Part shown: positions 11,400 through 22,480 of the stretch, one piece after another
How positions within the stretch are numbered: the stretch's first letter is position 1
How the letters are laid out: every line of letters begins with the position of its first letter
Assembly: GCA_007922195.1 (NCBI GenBank)
Contig: ML681996.1
Coordinates: 22,907,734-22,971,733, forward strand
Source: Podocnemis expansa
Lineage: Eukaryota > Chordata > Testudines > Podocnemididae
DNA length: 64,000 bases
Direction: 5' to 3'
Notes under the pieces: model-generated
What the model was told of the DNA's origin: nothing
Database searches by the model: none
Seen by the model: the letters and a program-made list of their open reading frames with translations, nothing else
Position numbers and translations under genes: made by a program

Positions 11400-12650
11400 G
11401 ATGATTTCACAGCTAACGTGTATTCTTTTTTTTCCAGACAGAAGTCTTCTCAGATTAAACAACAGCAAACAATTAAAATAATATGGTATGATCTATAGCT
11501 ATAATTACAAGACAAAGAAAAGCTAATGATACAATATGGTCCTAAAGACACCTCCTAGTCTCTCAGTATTCATGACAGTTTAAGATTCCTTAAGAATACC
11601 TACTATTAAAAGGACCTATTAACACCAACTACTGCACATTAGTTTGTGTGGTTTTTTTTAAATCACAGCAAGTAAGAACATAAAGAACCTACAGCTAAAA
11701 CTTTGTTCTTCAGCCATCTTTTATGACAAAATATTAAAGAATGCAAGTGCAGCACCCCAGCTAAAATATGTAGTCTGAAATGTCAGTCCTAATCTTCAAT
11801 GATGGCATTCAGTTTTATTTTTTAAAGATTTTATGTGTTGTTTTTGAAAAAAATGCTACTGAAGTGTTGAGTTGTTTGCTTCAGCCTGTCACAATTCCAA
11901 GGTTTCACCAAACAAATGTGCTACATTAGCTGGAAGCTTCTGATAGAAAATGACCAACAATGAATTAGATTTAAAAATATATATATTTGAATTGTTATTG
12001 TTAGCCTTTTGGCCTCAGTGCTGTTTCAGTTGTTATAAGGAATTGGAGTTATGAGTCAAGTATATTCTGGGTGTGATGGCTGATTACAACAAATGTGCAC
12101 AGCATTACAAATGCAACAAATATCTTAGCTCCTGTATTTGCAAACAGAAAAACTTCTCAGTCTACACAGTTGAGCCCTGACCTGTCAGGTGGCTCAGTGT
12201 ACTGAGTGGCAACCCTTAAACCTACAGCTGTTTCATTACCTGGGTTGATCATCTGTTGATCTTTAAAGAAAGTGTTTGGCATGTCATCTTGTTTAAATTA
12301 GGTCTTTGATTGTTTCTGAATCCAAGACTTGCTGGAAGCCAGCACACTTCAGCATAACACTATCTAACAAGTTTTTAAGTTACCAGCTTTAGCCCAAGTG
12401 GATGGATCAGTTCACACCAACCCACATGCACTAGAGTTATCCAGTAAAAACAAAATTGAACACATTTAATCATATTCTGGACATCAAACAATACCTACTA
12501 CAAATTCACATGATATACAATAAGCATAAAAAAAAATCTGCCTAGCAAAATACATTTTTACTTTTATAGATTTCTATGGACCAGAAGTTCCAGCTTCTGA
12601 ACATCTCTTCCTGTCCAAAATAGAGCAGGATCAACACAAAAATAGAACTT
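11400..12650. other. Unassigned A/T-rich non-coding DNA
   Basis: No frame, RNA gene or repeat was recognised. The stretch lies between a MITE and a CR1 fragment. Confidence 0.5.
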
Positions 12651-12654
12651 ATGA

Positions 12655-13665
12655 GATTCTGTCATGCCATGCTAAACATGTCCATGGGTCAATTTTGTTC
12701 TACATCTTCATTAATGATTTGCATGAAGGGGTAGATTGCACACTCAGTAAGTTTGTGGATGACACCAAGTTGGGGGGGGGGGATAACAGATACACTGGAT
12801 GGTAGGGATAGAATTCAGGGAGACCTAGACAAATTGGGTATTGGGCCAAATGAAATCTCATGAGGTTCAACAAGAAGTGAAAAGTCCTGCACTTACAACA
12901 GGTTCAACAAGAAGTGAAAAGTCCTGCACTTACAACAGAAAAATCCCATGCATTTCTACGGGCTGGGGCCCGACTGGCTAAGTAGCAGCTCTATAGAAAA
13001 GGACCTGGGAGTTATGGTGGACAGGAAGCTGGATATGAGTCAGAAGTGTACCCTTTTTGCCAAAAAAAGGTCAATGGCTTACTGGGCTGTATCAGTAGGA
13101 GCAATGCCAGCACATTGACATGATTATTCCCCTCTATACAGCACTGGCGAGGCCACATCTGTCCAGGTTTGGGCTCCCCACTACAGAAAGGATGTGGGCA
13201 AATTAGAAAGAGTACAGTAGAGAGCAATTAAAATGAATAGAGAGATGGGGCACATGGCTTATGAGGACAGACTGAAGGAACTAGGCTTATTTAGTTTGTA
13301 GAAGAGAAAACTGAGGGGAGATTTGATAGCAGCCTTCGGCTACTTGAAAAGATGCTCCAAAGAGGAGGGAGATAAACTATTCCCAGTAATAACAGAGCAC
13401 AGAAGAAGGAGCAATGGTTTCCAGTTGCAGCTTTGGAAGTCTAGGTTGGATATTAGGAAAAGCTTTCTCAAAAACAGGGTGGTGAAGCACTGGAATAGGT
13501 TGCCCAGGGAGATGGTAGAATCTCCATCTTTGGAACCTTTTAAGACCTCACTGACCAAAAGCCTGGCTGGGATAATTTAGTGGGAGTAGTCCTGCTTTTA
13601 GCAGTGTGTTGGATTAGATGACCTCATGAGGTCCCTTCCAGCCTTAAATATTCTATGATTCTTTG
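12655..13665 (+). mobile_element. CR1 LINE, 5'-truncated, decayed ORF2 and 3' end
   Basis: It starts in the reverse-transcriptase region (the counterpart of the FINDLDDG and FADDTK blocks) and runs through the ORF2 C-terminus. The last 85 codons remain open as 13323-13580, ending in a 'KSLAGII'-like peptide equivalent to the ORF2 tail of the 31-34 kb copy. The 3' end carries 'gatgacctcatgaggtccct' and then an ATTCTATGATTCT tail, diagnostic of CR1. Frameshifts, a G-run at 12773-12782 and a 37-bp direct duplication break the frame. Confidence 0.9.
12864..12937 (+). repeat. Perfect 37-bp tandem duplication within CR1
   Basis: The segment 12864-12900 is repeated exactly as 12901-12937. The unit lies in the FNKDKCKVLHL-equivalent part of ORF2. 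Since 37 is not a multiple of three, it shifts the frame. Perfect identity means the duplication is younger than the CR1 copy, or is an assembly slip. Confidence 0.9.
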
Positions 13666-13669
13666 TCCA

Positions 13670-14270
13670 AAATCAGCACTACTACTCATCTCATCAATAA
13701 GCTTATTCTCGTCAAATCTTTTACTGAGTGTTTTGTTGTAATCTATCATTTTAAGGATGGATACTGAATCATAGACAGACATGCTTACACTGCTTGTATT
13801 TCAGCAGGTCCCTGCTACAAATTATGCCTTGATAGCCTGAAACGGGACTGTGTAGCCCCAGAAGAGCCATAAAAATATTTTTAAGTTAGATAGGGGGAAA
13901 CTAGTGCTGCTCTGTAGCGCTACCTCTTAAAGGACCTAGTGGGGAATAGAGAGTCCCAAACCCATCTCCCTTCTGGTCTTAGTTATAAATAATAATGGAA
14001 AGGAACAAAGCACAACACAGCCACAAAATAAACATATCCCTTTCTGGTTTCAGTATCCATTGAACTTTGAGCTCTGTGCCTTATAACCATTCTCAACACT
14101 GAGTGAATGCAGCTAGCATGGAATGCAATGTAGTAAAGTTTTATTTGTTATTTTACTCCTTTTGGTATTATTGCTAGCACAAAGCAAGAATGTTCCTGGC
14201 ACCTCTCAGTCATGTTACTAGATGTCAAACAACAGATGAATGCCTCCACGACTGATTGCCAAGTCAGAGT
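13670..14270. other. Unassigned non-coding DNA
   Basis: No gene or repeat family was recognised between the CR1 3' end and the next LINE fragment. Confidence 0.45.
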
Positions 14271-14274
14271 TTAT

Positions 14275-14760
14275 TTTTCTGTATCTAATCAGAGAAAGTC
14301 AAAAGGAAGATGGAGCCTGAGTACAAATTGGCCATCAACAAGGTTTGACTTGAAATTAGATGAAGGTTTCTAACCATCAGAGGACTAAAGTTCTGTAACA
14401 GTTTTCCCAAGGGAGTAGTAGTGGGTGCAAAAAACCTAAGTTGTTACAAGATTGATTTTTGGTAAGTTTATGAAGGAGACAGGATGCTGAGGATGACTAC
14501 AGTGACATAGAGCCCACCCGTGACTGCTCTAAGCAATCATCGTTAAGAAACAGAGATGGGATGCTAGATGGTGAGGGCTCTGAGTTGTTACAGAGAATTT
14601 CTTTTCCGGGTATCTGGCTGGTGGGTTTTACTCACACGCTCAGCATCTAACTGATCACTATATTTGGAATCAGGAAGAAATTTTTCCCAGGTTAGATTGG
14701 CAGGTTTGGCCTTCCTCTGCATTATTGGGTTTGGGGTAGGGGGGGTTGGTTTGGGTTGCC
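14275..14760 (+). mobile_element. LINE 3' end (CR1/L3-like)
   Basis: It shares successive phrases with the copy at 45560-46268: 'cttgaaattagatgaaggtt', 'tctaaccatcagaggactaa', 'gagttgttacagagaatttc', and 'aactgatcactatatttgga' followed by 'atcaggaagaaatttttccc'. It breaks off in a G/T-rich run near 14735-14765. This is a 5'-truncated, old insertion with no usable frame. Confidence 0.65.
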
Positions 14761-14984
14761 TTTTTTTCCCCCCTATTTAGAGTTACAGTAAATGATGGAT
14801 GCTCTGTAACTTCAACTCAAAATTCAAGGATGTCAGTAACTCAGCCAGAGCTTACGGGCCCATTATAGTAGTTGGGTGGATGACGTTCTATGGTCCATGA
14901 TATGTAGGAAATCCAAATAGATGACCATAATGATGACTCTTAGCTTTAAAATTTATGAGTCTGTGAGCAAGCCAACGGTTTTGT

Positions 14985-15605
14985 CTGGTGCATGGAAGAA
15001 AGACCATGTGTACAGCCCTTCAGATCTACCAGTATCTGTATCTGTGGATGCAGGTGTGGATATCTGCAGACCCATTGTTGCAGCTTGGAGAATTGATGCG
15101 GATGCTATTTTTATCTGCCAAGGGTGGGACAGATTGCTGCAGCTGCTGCTATGCTCCTGGTCAGTCACACACAGGGGGACAAAGGAAGTGCTCCATTCAA
15201 ACCCATTTCAGCTCTGGTTGCAGTCTGCTAGCCAGTCAAAATCTCTCACACTGACTTCCAGGGAGCCAGCATGCTGGCCTTGGCTTGGGCTCCCTCAGTC
15301 AGCATGCTGGCATTCTGTTTGGCTCATTCCTTACACGGGAGAATTGGCTAAGGAAATCTCTGATTGACAGTATGGCACATGAATGGCAAACAAGAAAAGG
15401 AAAAAGTGGGTGAGGCCCACATGGAGAATAGGCCAATCAAAGGCCAGCACACTGACTGAGGGAGCCCAAGCTTATGGGGGGATTCAAATGTGAAGACATA
15501 CAAAACCTGGCATGTGGCTTGCGGATTGGATAGATACCGACACTGAGCTGATGTAAACAGGATCCAGATCCACATATTTTGTATCTGCGGAGGGGTCTAA
15601 CCATG
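14985..15605. mobile_element. Degenerate hAT-like non-autonomous element
   Basis: Both outer parts carry 'tatctgtggatgcag', 'gatatctgcagaccc' and 'gatccagatccacata' wording. This matches the dimeric hAT MITE at 57247-57524. The interior holds an inverted pair, 'gggctccctcagtcagcatg' at about 15288 against 'cactgactgagggagccc' at about 15455. Clean termini and a duplication were not found. The 148-codon frame 14921-15367 spans the edge and has no transposase motif. Confidence 0.45.
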
Positions 15606-15609
15606 TGGT

Positions 15610-16265
15610 CATGGAGCTATGCTGCATATCAAGTACTCAGATGGACACACAAGGACAAACACTTTTGGCACAACACTTTTCAGTAGCCATATGTAAAAAT
15701 GCCTACATGCAAAAAATAAGGACTCTTTTTTTCCTACCATATAAAAATATTTTATACAAGGTTAAAGTACATAATATAAAAGGAGTGAAAGCAAAGCCCC
15801 TTAAAGTCAATTGAAAGATGTCAAAAGACTTCACTGGGATTTTGGTTTGGCTCTTCCACAGTGTACACTACAAAATCAATGTTTAAGCCCAGTTCACATT
15901 CAGGAGTACAAATTGTTTTTTAGGTGCTAACAATGATTGTGCAAGTACATGCCATTGTGAGCACCCTATTGAAGAATTTAGTAAATTATTTAACTTTAGC
16001 TAATTACTAAAAGCTATTTATTTGAATCTGAGATGTGAGTCTCATTTCTACTATACATACCAAAAAAATTGTTGTATTGCAATGAATATTATTTCAACAA
16101 AAAGTAACGTTTGACAAAAAGCTCCAAGAAATGGTATCTGAATTGTGTTTACTACTGATACGACTTCTTTGAAAATTGTGAACAAATACAATTACTACTT
16201 CTTCTTACAACATGTTTACAATAAAATCTAACATAGGTTAACTTACAGTCAATGCAGTAATTAAA
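15610..16265. other. Unassigned A/T-rich non-coding DNA
   Basis: No gene, RNA or repeat was recognised. Small frames lack domains. Confidence 0.45.
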
Positions 16266-16274
16266 ACAGTGATT

Positions 16275-16872
16275 CATGTCCACACTACCTGCCTTTTGTC
16301 TATGGTGTGTATCCTCACCAGGAGTACTACCACCAAATTAAGAGGAGCACTGGAGTTTTGAGAACTTGGGCAATCAGCTCCACATACAGCCGCATGCCAG
16401 AAGCCCAGCCATGCCCAGGGCTCCTGGCTGCCACCTCCCACTGGGAGCATGGCAGCGACCTGAGCTCTCTACTCCTGATCAGGAGACCAAAAGCAGCCCA
16501 GGAATTGGTTGCAGAGCTCCGCAGTGGGAAGCGGTGGCTCAGCTTGAAGCAGGAAGTTGGGAGCCCAGAGGGCAGTCAGGATCTAGCTGGAACCTTCCCA
16601 CCTGCCAGAGAATGACGGCTAGCTGGATTCCTTGCAATGTCATGGCTCTAGAATGGAGCCGTGAAATTGACAAGCATGCCAGCCAATGTCTACTACACAC
16701 TGTGTCACTTTAGCTACATCGACCTAAGCCCTCTGCCTCTCCTGGATGTGGAGTTATGATTCTGATGTACTAAGGCTCTTACATCAGCAGGACAAACGGG
16801 GAAGTGTGCACACTGACATTAAGCTGAGGTAAGCTGCCTTTTGCTGACCTAACTTTGTTGTGTGGATCAGGG
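16275..16872. repeat. Possible old DNA-transposon remnant (unclassified)
   Basis: A G/C-richer block is bounded by 'atgtccacactacctg' on the left and 'tgttgtgtggatcaggg' on the right, a weak inverted echo of the MITE termini. The 102- and 115-codon overlapping frames are not recognisable proteins. I list it because its composition is unlike the flanks. Confidence 0.3.
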
Positions 16873-16874
16873 AT

Positions 16875-19100
16875 TAGCTATTCTATCATAGCAACACAGC
16901 AGCCTTTCAATTTTGAATTTCTTTATCAATTCCACATACCAAAATTTCACAGTTCACAAAATTACACTGCAGTAACATAGGCTGTTAAAAAACTGTATAT
17001 TTCATGCAAAGTAATAAAATTGTCTTGCAGCTTTCCTAATATATATATATATATTTTTTTTTTTTTCTTATTGGCAGGTCCTTTAATAGTCAAGGCACTT
17101 CCTACAATTTCAACTGAGAAATGAACACTACAGGAAAAATATATGATAAACCTTTTAAAATAATGGATGACTAATAGCTATATAATGTAATGAAATTCCT
17201 AAGGAACTTCATGCGTCTTCCATTTAAATACAAAAGAATTCAACTGAGTATTAGTAATTTAATGATTTTATTAAAACTGTTTATATAATTATGGAAACAC
17301 AAAACTGACTCCATAATTAAGATTGAGATTAAAGTGCCTTTTTAAGCCTTGGGTTGGCAGAAAAACACTCCAACTTTTGCTCTGAATTGTCCTAAAAATC
17401 TTCCTAATTTCAGAAGATTTTTTTTGTGAAAATTTCTCAACTCTAAACAGCATGGCTTCCACATACTAGGTGACTAAAAATAAGCATGTTTAAAAGAATT
17501 GCTAATCTGACTTTTTGGTCTCTGTTTCCTAGCACAGAATACACTTCTTGACCAACGCCTTTCTAGAAGATGTGTTTTATGCAAATTGGAATTATTATGT
17601 TCAATACAGAAGCAATTGAGTGAAATTCTGGGACCTGTGCTAGGCAGAATATCAGACTGGATTATCTACTTGCCCATGCTAACCCTAGGAAAGTCCTATG
17701 AATATGAGTTTCAGCTCCCATATTAGTAAATACATATCATTTGTCTACATTTTCAGACATAAAATATTCTGAAAAGCCACAGTTTTGGTGTATTTTTTAA
17801 AAGAAAAAATTGATGGTCATATTTTGTAAATGGACCCCAATATGGAAACCAGTTTGTAAAACTAAGCACATGAATCAGCAACTTTTAAAGATATTTATAA
17901 TGTGCTCAAAGAATAAATGCTGTAGAAGGACATGCTGTATTCTTCATATATAACTGGGATTTTGAATCCCTGATTTAAATGCAAAACTCAATTCAGTTTT
18001 AACCACAGAGCCGCAACAGACACTTCCATAATGCCATTGTGACTCCTTCACTCCAAGGGCATGGTCTTTAATTTAGAGGCTGAAGATGTGTAGCATGACC
18101 ACTACAGGCAACCACTGCAGTTGTCTGGGTGAGTGCAGAAAAGAATGCACCTAGCAGCAGTACCCAGTAACCATGCATTGTGCAGCCAGGGGCTCCATCC
18201 AGTTTTGCCCATTTTGCTGTCACAGTGGGGAGAGTTTCTTAGAGTCCAATAATAATGCAGGAAAAACTGAAAGAAGATAGAGTCAATCAGCCAGCCTGGG
18301 GTTTCCCCCACACAACAATCTTGCCAGAGCATGAGGAAGAAAGAAATAGTTGAGGCTTGCTGAGTCCACTGATGGTTAAATAAGAGCTCTAATAATAATA
18401 TTTTTTTTAAAAAAAGGAAATTCCAAATAAGTCCATTTTCAAAATTACAGTTATGGATGCTATGTGAAATTCAAGAGAATATACAGAAGGCATACTAGAC
18501 TAGAATTATAAGAAAAATGCTATTCATTGCATTATTTCATTTTAACTCCAGGATATCCATTGTGTTATAACTTTATTTGCATATATTTCCTCAGATATTA
18601 TAAAAACCAGAGGGTGCATACACTATAGATAACTGTGAATACTAACTTGCAGTCTAATTGTTCACCAGCTTTTTCAGTTCCTTTAACACTTTTTTGGAGG
18701 GGGATTGTGGGAGCTGATATTTTCCCCAGTTGGTCTTCGCCTAAAGCACAATGAAAACCTCAGTGGAGCTGCTTGAGTTATTAGGGCATGGAAGAGATTT
18801 TTGCCCATGTATTCTGATTAGAAATTTTGCATGCTAAACAAAACAGTTGAAAGATAGAACAAATTGGTCTCTTTGTAGAGGTCATTAAGATCTATGGTTT
18901 GACCTACCTTTGAAGTTAGGACCATGTACAGTAGGATCTATTTTTTTTTAAAGCACTGATAAAACAGCATGTTGGATTAAAACGTCAATAGTGTGCTTCA
19001 AAACATGCTGTCTATATCATTATACATTATTTATCAAATATTAATGCATAGCAGGTAACCTGGAATGTATTCCAAGTTTTGTAACACTTTACAGGAAGAA
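16875..19100. other. Long stretch without recognised features
   Basis: A TA dinucleotide run followed by a T-run lies at 17040-17067. Otherwise it is A/T-rich, unique-looking DNA with no frame longer than 76 codons and no repeat family I could name. Confidence 0.5.
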
Positions 19101-19104
19101 TACT

Positions 19105-19764
19105 TACAAACCAGGAGTTATAATGGACAAGAAGCTAGATATAATTCAGCAGTGTCCCATTATTGCCAGAAGGCTAACAGCAAATTGGGCTGCATTAGCA
19201 GGAGCATTGCCAGCATATTGAAGGAAATAAGTATTCCTCTCTATTTGGCCTGGTGAGCCTTGTTTGGAGTACTGTGTCCAGTTTTGGGGGACCCCCCCAC
19301 CCACTACAAAAAGGATGTGGACAAATTGGAGAGTCCAGCAGAGGGGAACAAAATTGATTAGGGACTGGAACACATGACTTATGAGGAGAAGCTGAAGGAA
19401 CCAAGCTTGTTCAGTCTTCAGAATGCAAGAATGGGCAGGGTGCGGGGCCAGGATTTGATAACTGCTTTAATTACTGAAAGTGGGTTCCAAGAAGGATGAA
19501 GTTAGGCTATTTTTGGTGGTAGTAGATGGCAGAATTAGGATCAGTATGGGGAAGTCCAGGCTGGATATTAGGAAACCCTTTTTTGCTCGGAGAATTGTGA
19601 AACACCACAATGGGTTACCTGGGGAGGTGATGGAATCTCCATTCTTAGAGATTTTTAAACTGCAACTTGACAAATGGTTTAGTTGGGGTTGCTCCTGCTT
19701 GAATCAGGGGTTAGACTAGATGACCTCATGAGACCCCTTCCAAACCTAATCTTCTGTGACTCTG
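19105..19764 (+). mobile_element. CR1 LINE 3' fragment
   Basis: It aligns with the last third of ORF2 of the intact copy: 'agttataatggacaagaagc' corresponds to the [12 protein letters not shown] region, and 'gactagatgacctcatgaga' plus 'ccccttcc' marks the 3' untranslated region. Frameshifts and a C-run at 19292-19302 disrupt it. It is 5'-truncated, as is usual for CR1. Confidence 0.85.
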
Positions 19765-19799
19765 GGAAACTATGGATGTATCCAGTGCACCAATTATAG

Positions 19800-19900
19800 A
19801 GCACTTAAGACTTCTTTGGTTCTGCTGCTGACTGATCTTACTGTATGCAAGTCACTTCACCTCTGTTTGTCTCTCTCATTCCCTCCACAGGTTTTATTTG
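19800..19900 (+). repeat. CORE/MIR-like SINE remnant
   Basis: The phrase 'tactgtatgcaagtcacttc', followed by 'acctctgtttgtctc', resembles the conserved middle of MIR/CORE SINEs ('gtgaccttgggcaagtcact' type). The head and tail are not recognisable, so this is a short, old piece. Confidence 0.4.
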
Positions 19901-20144
19901 TTTTTTCTATTTAGTTTGTGAATTCTTCATGTCAGAGAAAGGTTTTTGCTTGGTAGAGCAGAATAATCAAATACAAAAAGTTTCCTTGCCTGCAAGGTTC
20001 TTTGACCCACTGACTTCAGCTCAGCCAGTACTTAGAATCCAACACTCTACTCAGCAGAAGTACAGCTTGTTCTGATAAGAAGTCACAAGCCAACAGAAAA
20101 AAACAAGGAGTCTTGTGGCACTTGAAAACTAACAGATTTATTTA

Positions 20145-20183
20145 TCACATGAGCTTTCATGGGATAATATCCCACTTCATCAG
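20145..20183 (-). ncRNA. Hammerhead-ribozyme-like motif, left arm
   Basis: On the minus strand the order is CTGATGA, a seven-base-pair stem (TGGGATA/TATCCCA around a single T), GAAA, then GCTCATGT. This is the expected order of a hammerhead core: the CUGAUGA box, stem II, the GAAA box, and a very short stem III. Stem I could not be drawn from adjacent bases, so activity alone or as a dimer is unproven. Confidence 0.55.
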
Positions 20184-20512
20184 ACACTTTGAAGAGGGAG
20201 AACTTACAGAACTGGATGAAAATAAATGCAGGGGAGTGTAAGACATGGGATCAGGCCATACTGCAAAAGCAAATCAGAGCATTTGTAAGGATTCAAACTC
20301 CAGGAGAGAGCATACAGAGGGAGGGTAAAGTCAAATTACCTGTTCTAATTTACCCTGTAACTTGACTTCATCCTCCCTCTGTATGCTCCCTCCTGGAGTT
20401 TGAATCTTTACAAATGCTCTGATTTGCTGTTCCAGTATGACCTGATCACCCGTCTTACACTCCCCTGCATTTATTTTCATCCTGTTCTGTAAGTTCTCCC
20501 TCTTCAAAGTGT

Positions 20513-20551
20513 CTGATGAAGTGGGATATTCTCCCATGAAAGCTCATGCAA
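20513..20551 (+). ncRNA. Hammerhead-ribozyme-like motif, right arm
   Basis: CTGATGA is at 20513-20519, a TGGGA/TCCCA stem with a five-base loop follows, GAAA is at 20538-20541, and the mini-hairpin GCTCATGC is at 20542-20549. Both conserved boxes are intact. The minimal stem III resembles the type reported for hammerheads of Penelope-like elements. Stem I partners are not evident. Confidence 0.6.
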
Positions 20552-20576
20552 TAAATAAATCTGTTAGGCTGTGCTT

Positions 20577-21010
20577 AGACGAGAGTTTTATTTTGAAAGA
20601 ACAGCTGTTGTTTCAAAATAAAATTTCTTATGTCCACACAATATTCTGTTATTTCGGAATAACGGGACCCATTGTTTCGAAATAACGGCTGTTAGTTTGA
20701 AACAGACCTTGCTTGAAATCGAAATAGCCGTTGTTTCGAAACGGCTGTTTCAAAACAACAGTGTTCAGACACGTTGTTTCGAAACCACACCATTGTTTTG
20801 AAACAACTGTTTCAAAACAACATATCCAAATGGCCTTATTTCGAAATAATCATTTTGAAATAACAGCTGTTTCAATAGCAGGCTTTCCCTTAATTCGAAT
20901 TAACATTTTCTTAATTCAAATTAACTTATTTCAAAATAAGGACTTTATTTCAAAATAACTCACTTCGAAATAACTTATTTTGAAATAACAGTTCATGTGT
21001 GAACACAGCC
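20577..21010. mobile_element. Harbinger-type MITE nested in the palindrome
   Basis: It begins GGCTGTGCTTAGACGAGAG and ends TGTGTGAACACAGCC. TTA flanks both sides (20574-20576 and 21011-21013). The interior is an array of TTTCGAAA, TTATTTCGAAATAA and GAATTAA half-palindromes, many with CG changed to TG or CA. A second copy in opposite orientation lies at 52210-52616. It is non-coding. Confidence 0.9.
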
Positions 21011-21501
21011 TTAGTCTTTAAGTGACATAAAACTCCTTGGTTTTTTTGCTTTACTAGATTAACACGGCTGCCCCTTTGGAACAAGCCAACAGGTCTCTCA
21101 CTGTTTTTATGTCTTCATCTTAAAAAGTGACATCTCCAGGCCTGGCAGTTCATTAGGTATTTGGAGAGCACCATACTATCTCTTTCCTCATACCACTGAT
21201 GAGACTTAAGGTAATCCTTAATTCATTCAAGTCAGTGACAAAGCTCCCATACACTTCAGTCGTATGAGACTAATCCATTAATTCCTTCATTGTCCACCTG
21301 ACTGTGGAATACATACACCAGTCACGCTGGTGCTTCCAGTTTATTTTTAGGTTTCCCAGTTTGTTTAGAGAGGCCTTCCATTCATGCAGAATCAGGAAGC
21401 AGCTGCAGTGTTTGAGTCCTTCTCAGGTGCTCTCACCCCTCCATGAAGAAACTGTTTTTTTCATATACTGTAATTCTACCGAATCTGATGTTAAGCTTTA
21501 A

Positions 21502-21863
21502 GGCTATGTCTATGCTGGCAAATTCGTCTGGACTAAGCAAGCTTAGTCTGGGCTAATTTCAACCAGATGTACACTAACCTTTAGCTACTTTGAACTAAGT
21601 AAAGGCAAAACTAAAGCTAGGCAAAGCTTAGTTTGAACTAGTTAGTTAAAAAGTTCAAACTTAAGTACTTATGTACTTAAAAGGTTTGAACTAAGTGTGG
21701 ACTAGTTTTCACTAACTTTTTAGTTTGAACCAAGCCAGATGGCTAGTTAGAATTAAAAAGCTGCAGTTACTCCAAACTAGCCCAAGGCTAGTTCGGAATA
21801 AACTCGGACTTATTTAGTTCAGACTTGCAAGTCCGAACTAGATAAGTAGATGTAGACATAGGC
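21502..21863. mobile_element. Harbinger-type MITE, 362 bp
   Basis: It starts GGCTATGTCTATGCTGGC and ends GATGTAGACATAGGC. TAA occurs on both sides (21499-21501 and 21864-21866). The interior is made of TTAGTTTGAACTAA-like palindromes similar to 3764-4043 and 63188-63604. Confidence 0.8.
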
Positions 21864-22218
21864 TAATAGAACTGTAAACTCTATTACCCTTTTACAAGCG
21901 CAGCCTTTCTACAAAGTGTGGCTGATTCACTTGTAAAGGGGAACCCAAATAGCCATTTTAGAAGGTCACTGGATCAAGGGATTATACAATGTGGGCCACA
22001 TGCTGATACCCCTACTCATTTTGAGTAGTACCATCACAGAGATTGGTCTTACTGCCTGAGCACAAACCCACCAGGATCCCGAGTATGTACTCAGGCAGCT
22101 AACCCAAGCCATTTCTGTGCTATCCCCTACTACACTGATGCTTTTTTGCTAGTTAGTTAGTAGTATGTGACTCCCTGAGTTGAGAAATACCCCCCAGCTG
22201 CAGTGCTGACCTACCCTA

Positions 22219-22480
22219 ATGCTATGTCTACACTACTAATTTGATGTGTGAATCCCCTGCACAGGCACACATACTTTCCCTAGTTCTCATTGACCTAGGA
22301 CAAGTATAAGCAGTGGTTTTAGCCATGCTAACATTGGCAGGGGCAGCAGAGGCACACAGATTCACAGATTTGTACTGGGTACAGCTCAGCCAAGCTTGGG
22401 CGGCCTATGAGCTAGCATGAGCATATGCACAGGACCAGAGCAATCACACCCCTAGCTACTAAGAAAGGCATAGCTTTACT
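22219..22480. mobile_element. Possible DNA-transposon fragment
   Basis: The start, GCTATGTCTACACTAC, resembles the MITE terminus. The body differs (CAGCTCAGCCAAGCTTGGG, then GGCCTATGAGCT) and I see no matching right end. It may be another MITE family or a truncated copy. Confidence 0.4.

Larger units (their letters stand above)
20097..21080. mobile_element. HHR-family palindromic retroelement with nested MITE
   Basis: The flanks carry an exact 12-bp target duplication, ACAAGCCAACAG (20085-20096 and 21081-21092). The element has two inverted arms of about 230 bp (about 20110-20335 and 20345-20575) meeting near 20340. Only the right arm extends into the head 'tactagattaacacggctgc', ending cccctttgga. 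The left arm starts inside, at an A-run. A 434-bp Harbinger MITE interrupts the right arm at 20577-21010. Each arm contains a hammerhead-like core. No protein is encoded. A 12-bp duplication with no terminal poly(A) fits a Penelope-like or other target-primed element; the class is inference. Confidence 0.8.

Noticed and set aside
14921..15367. 148-codon plus-strand frame
   Set aside because: It overlaps a decayed hAT-like repeat on one side. The residues show no conserved domain.
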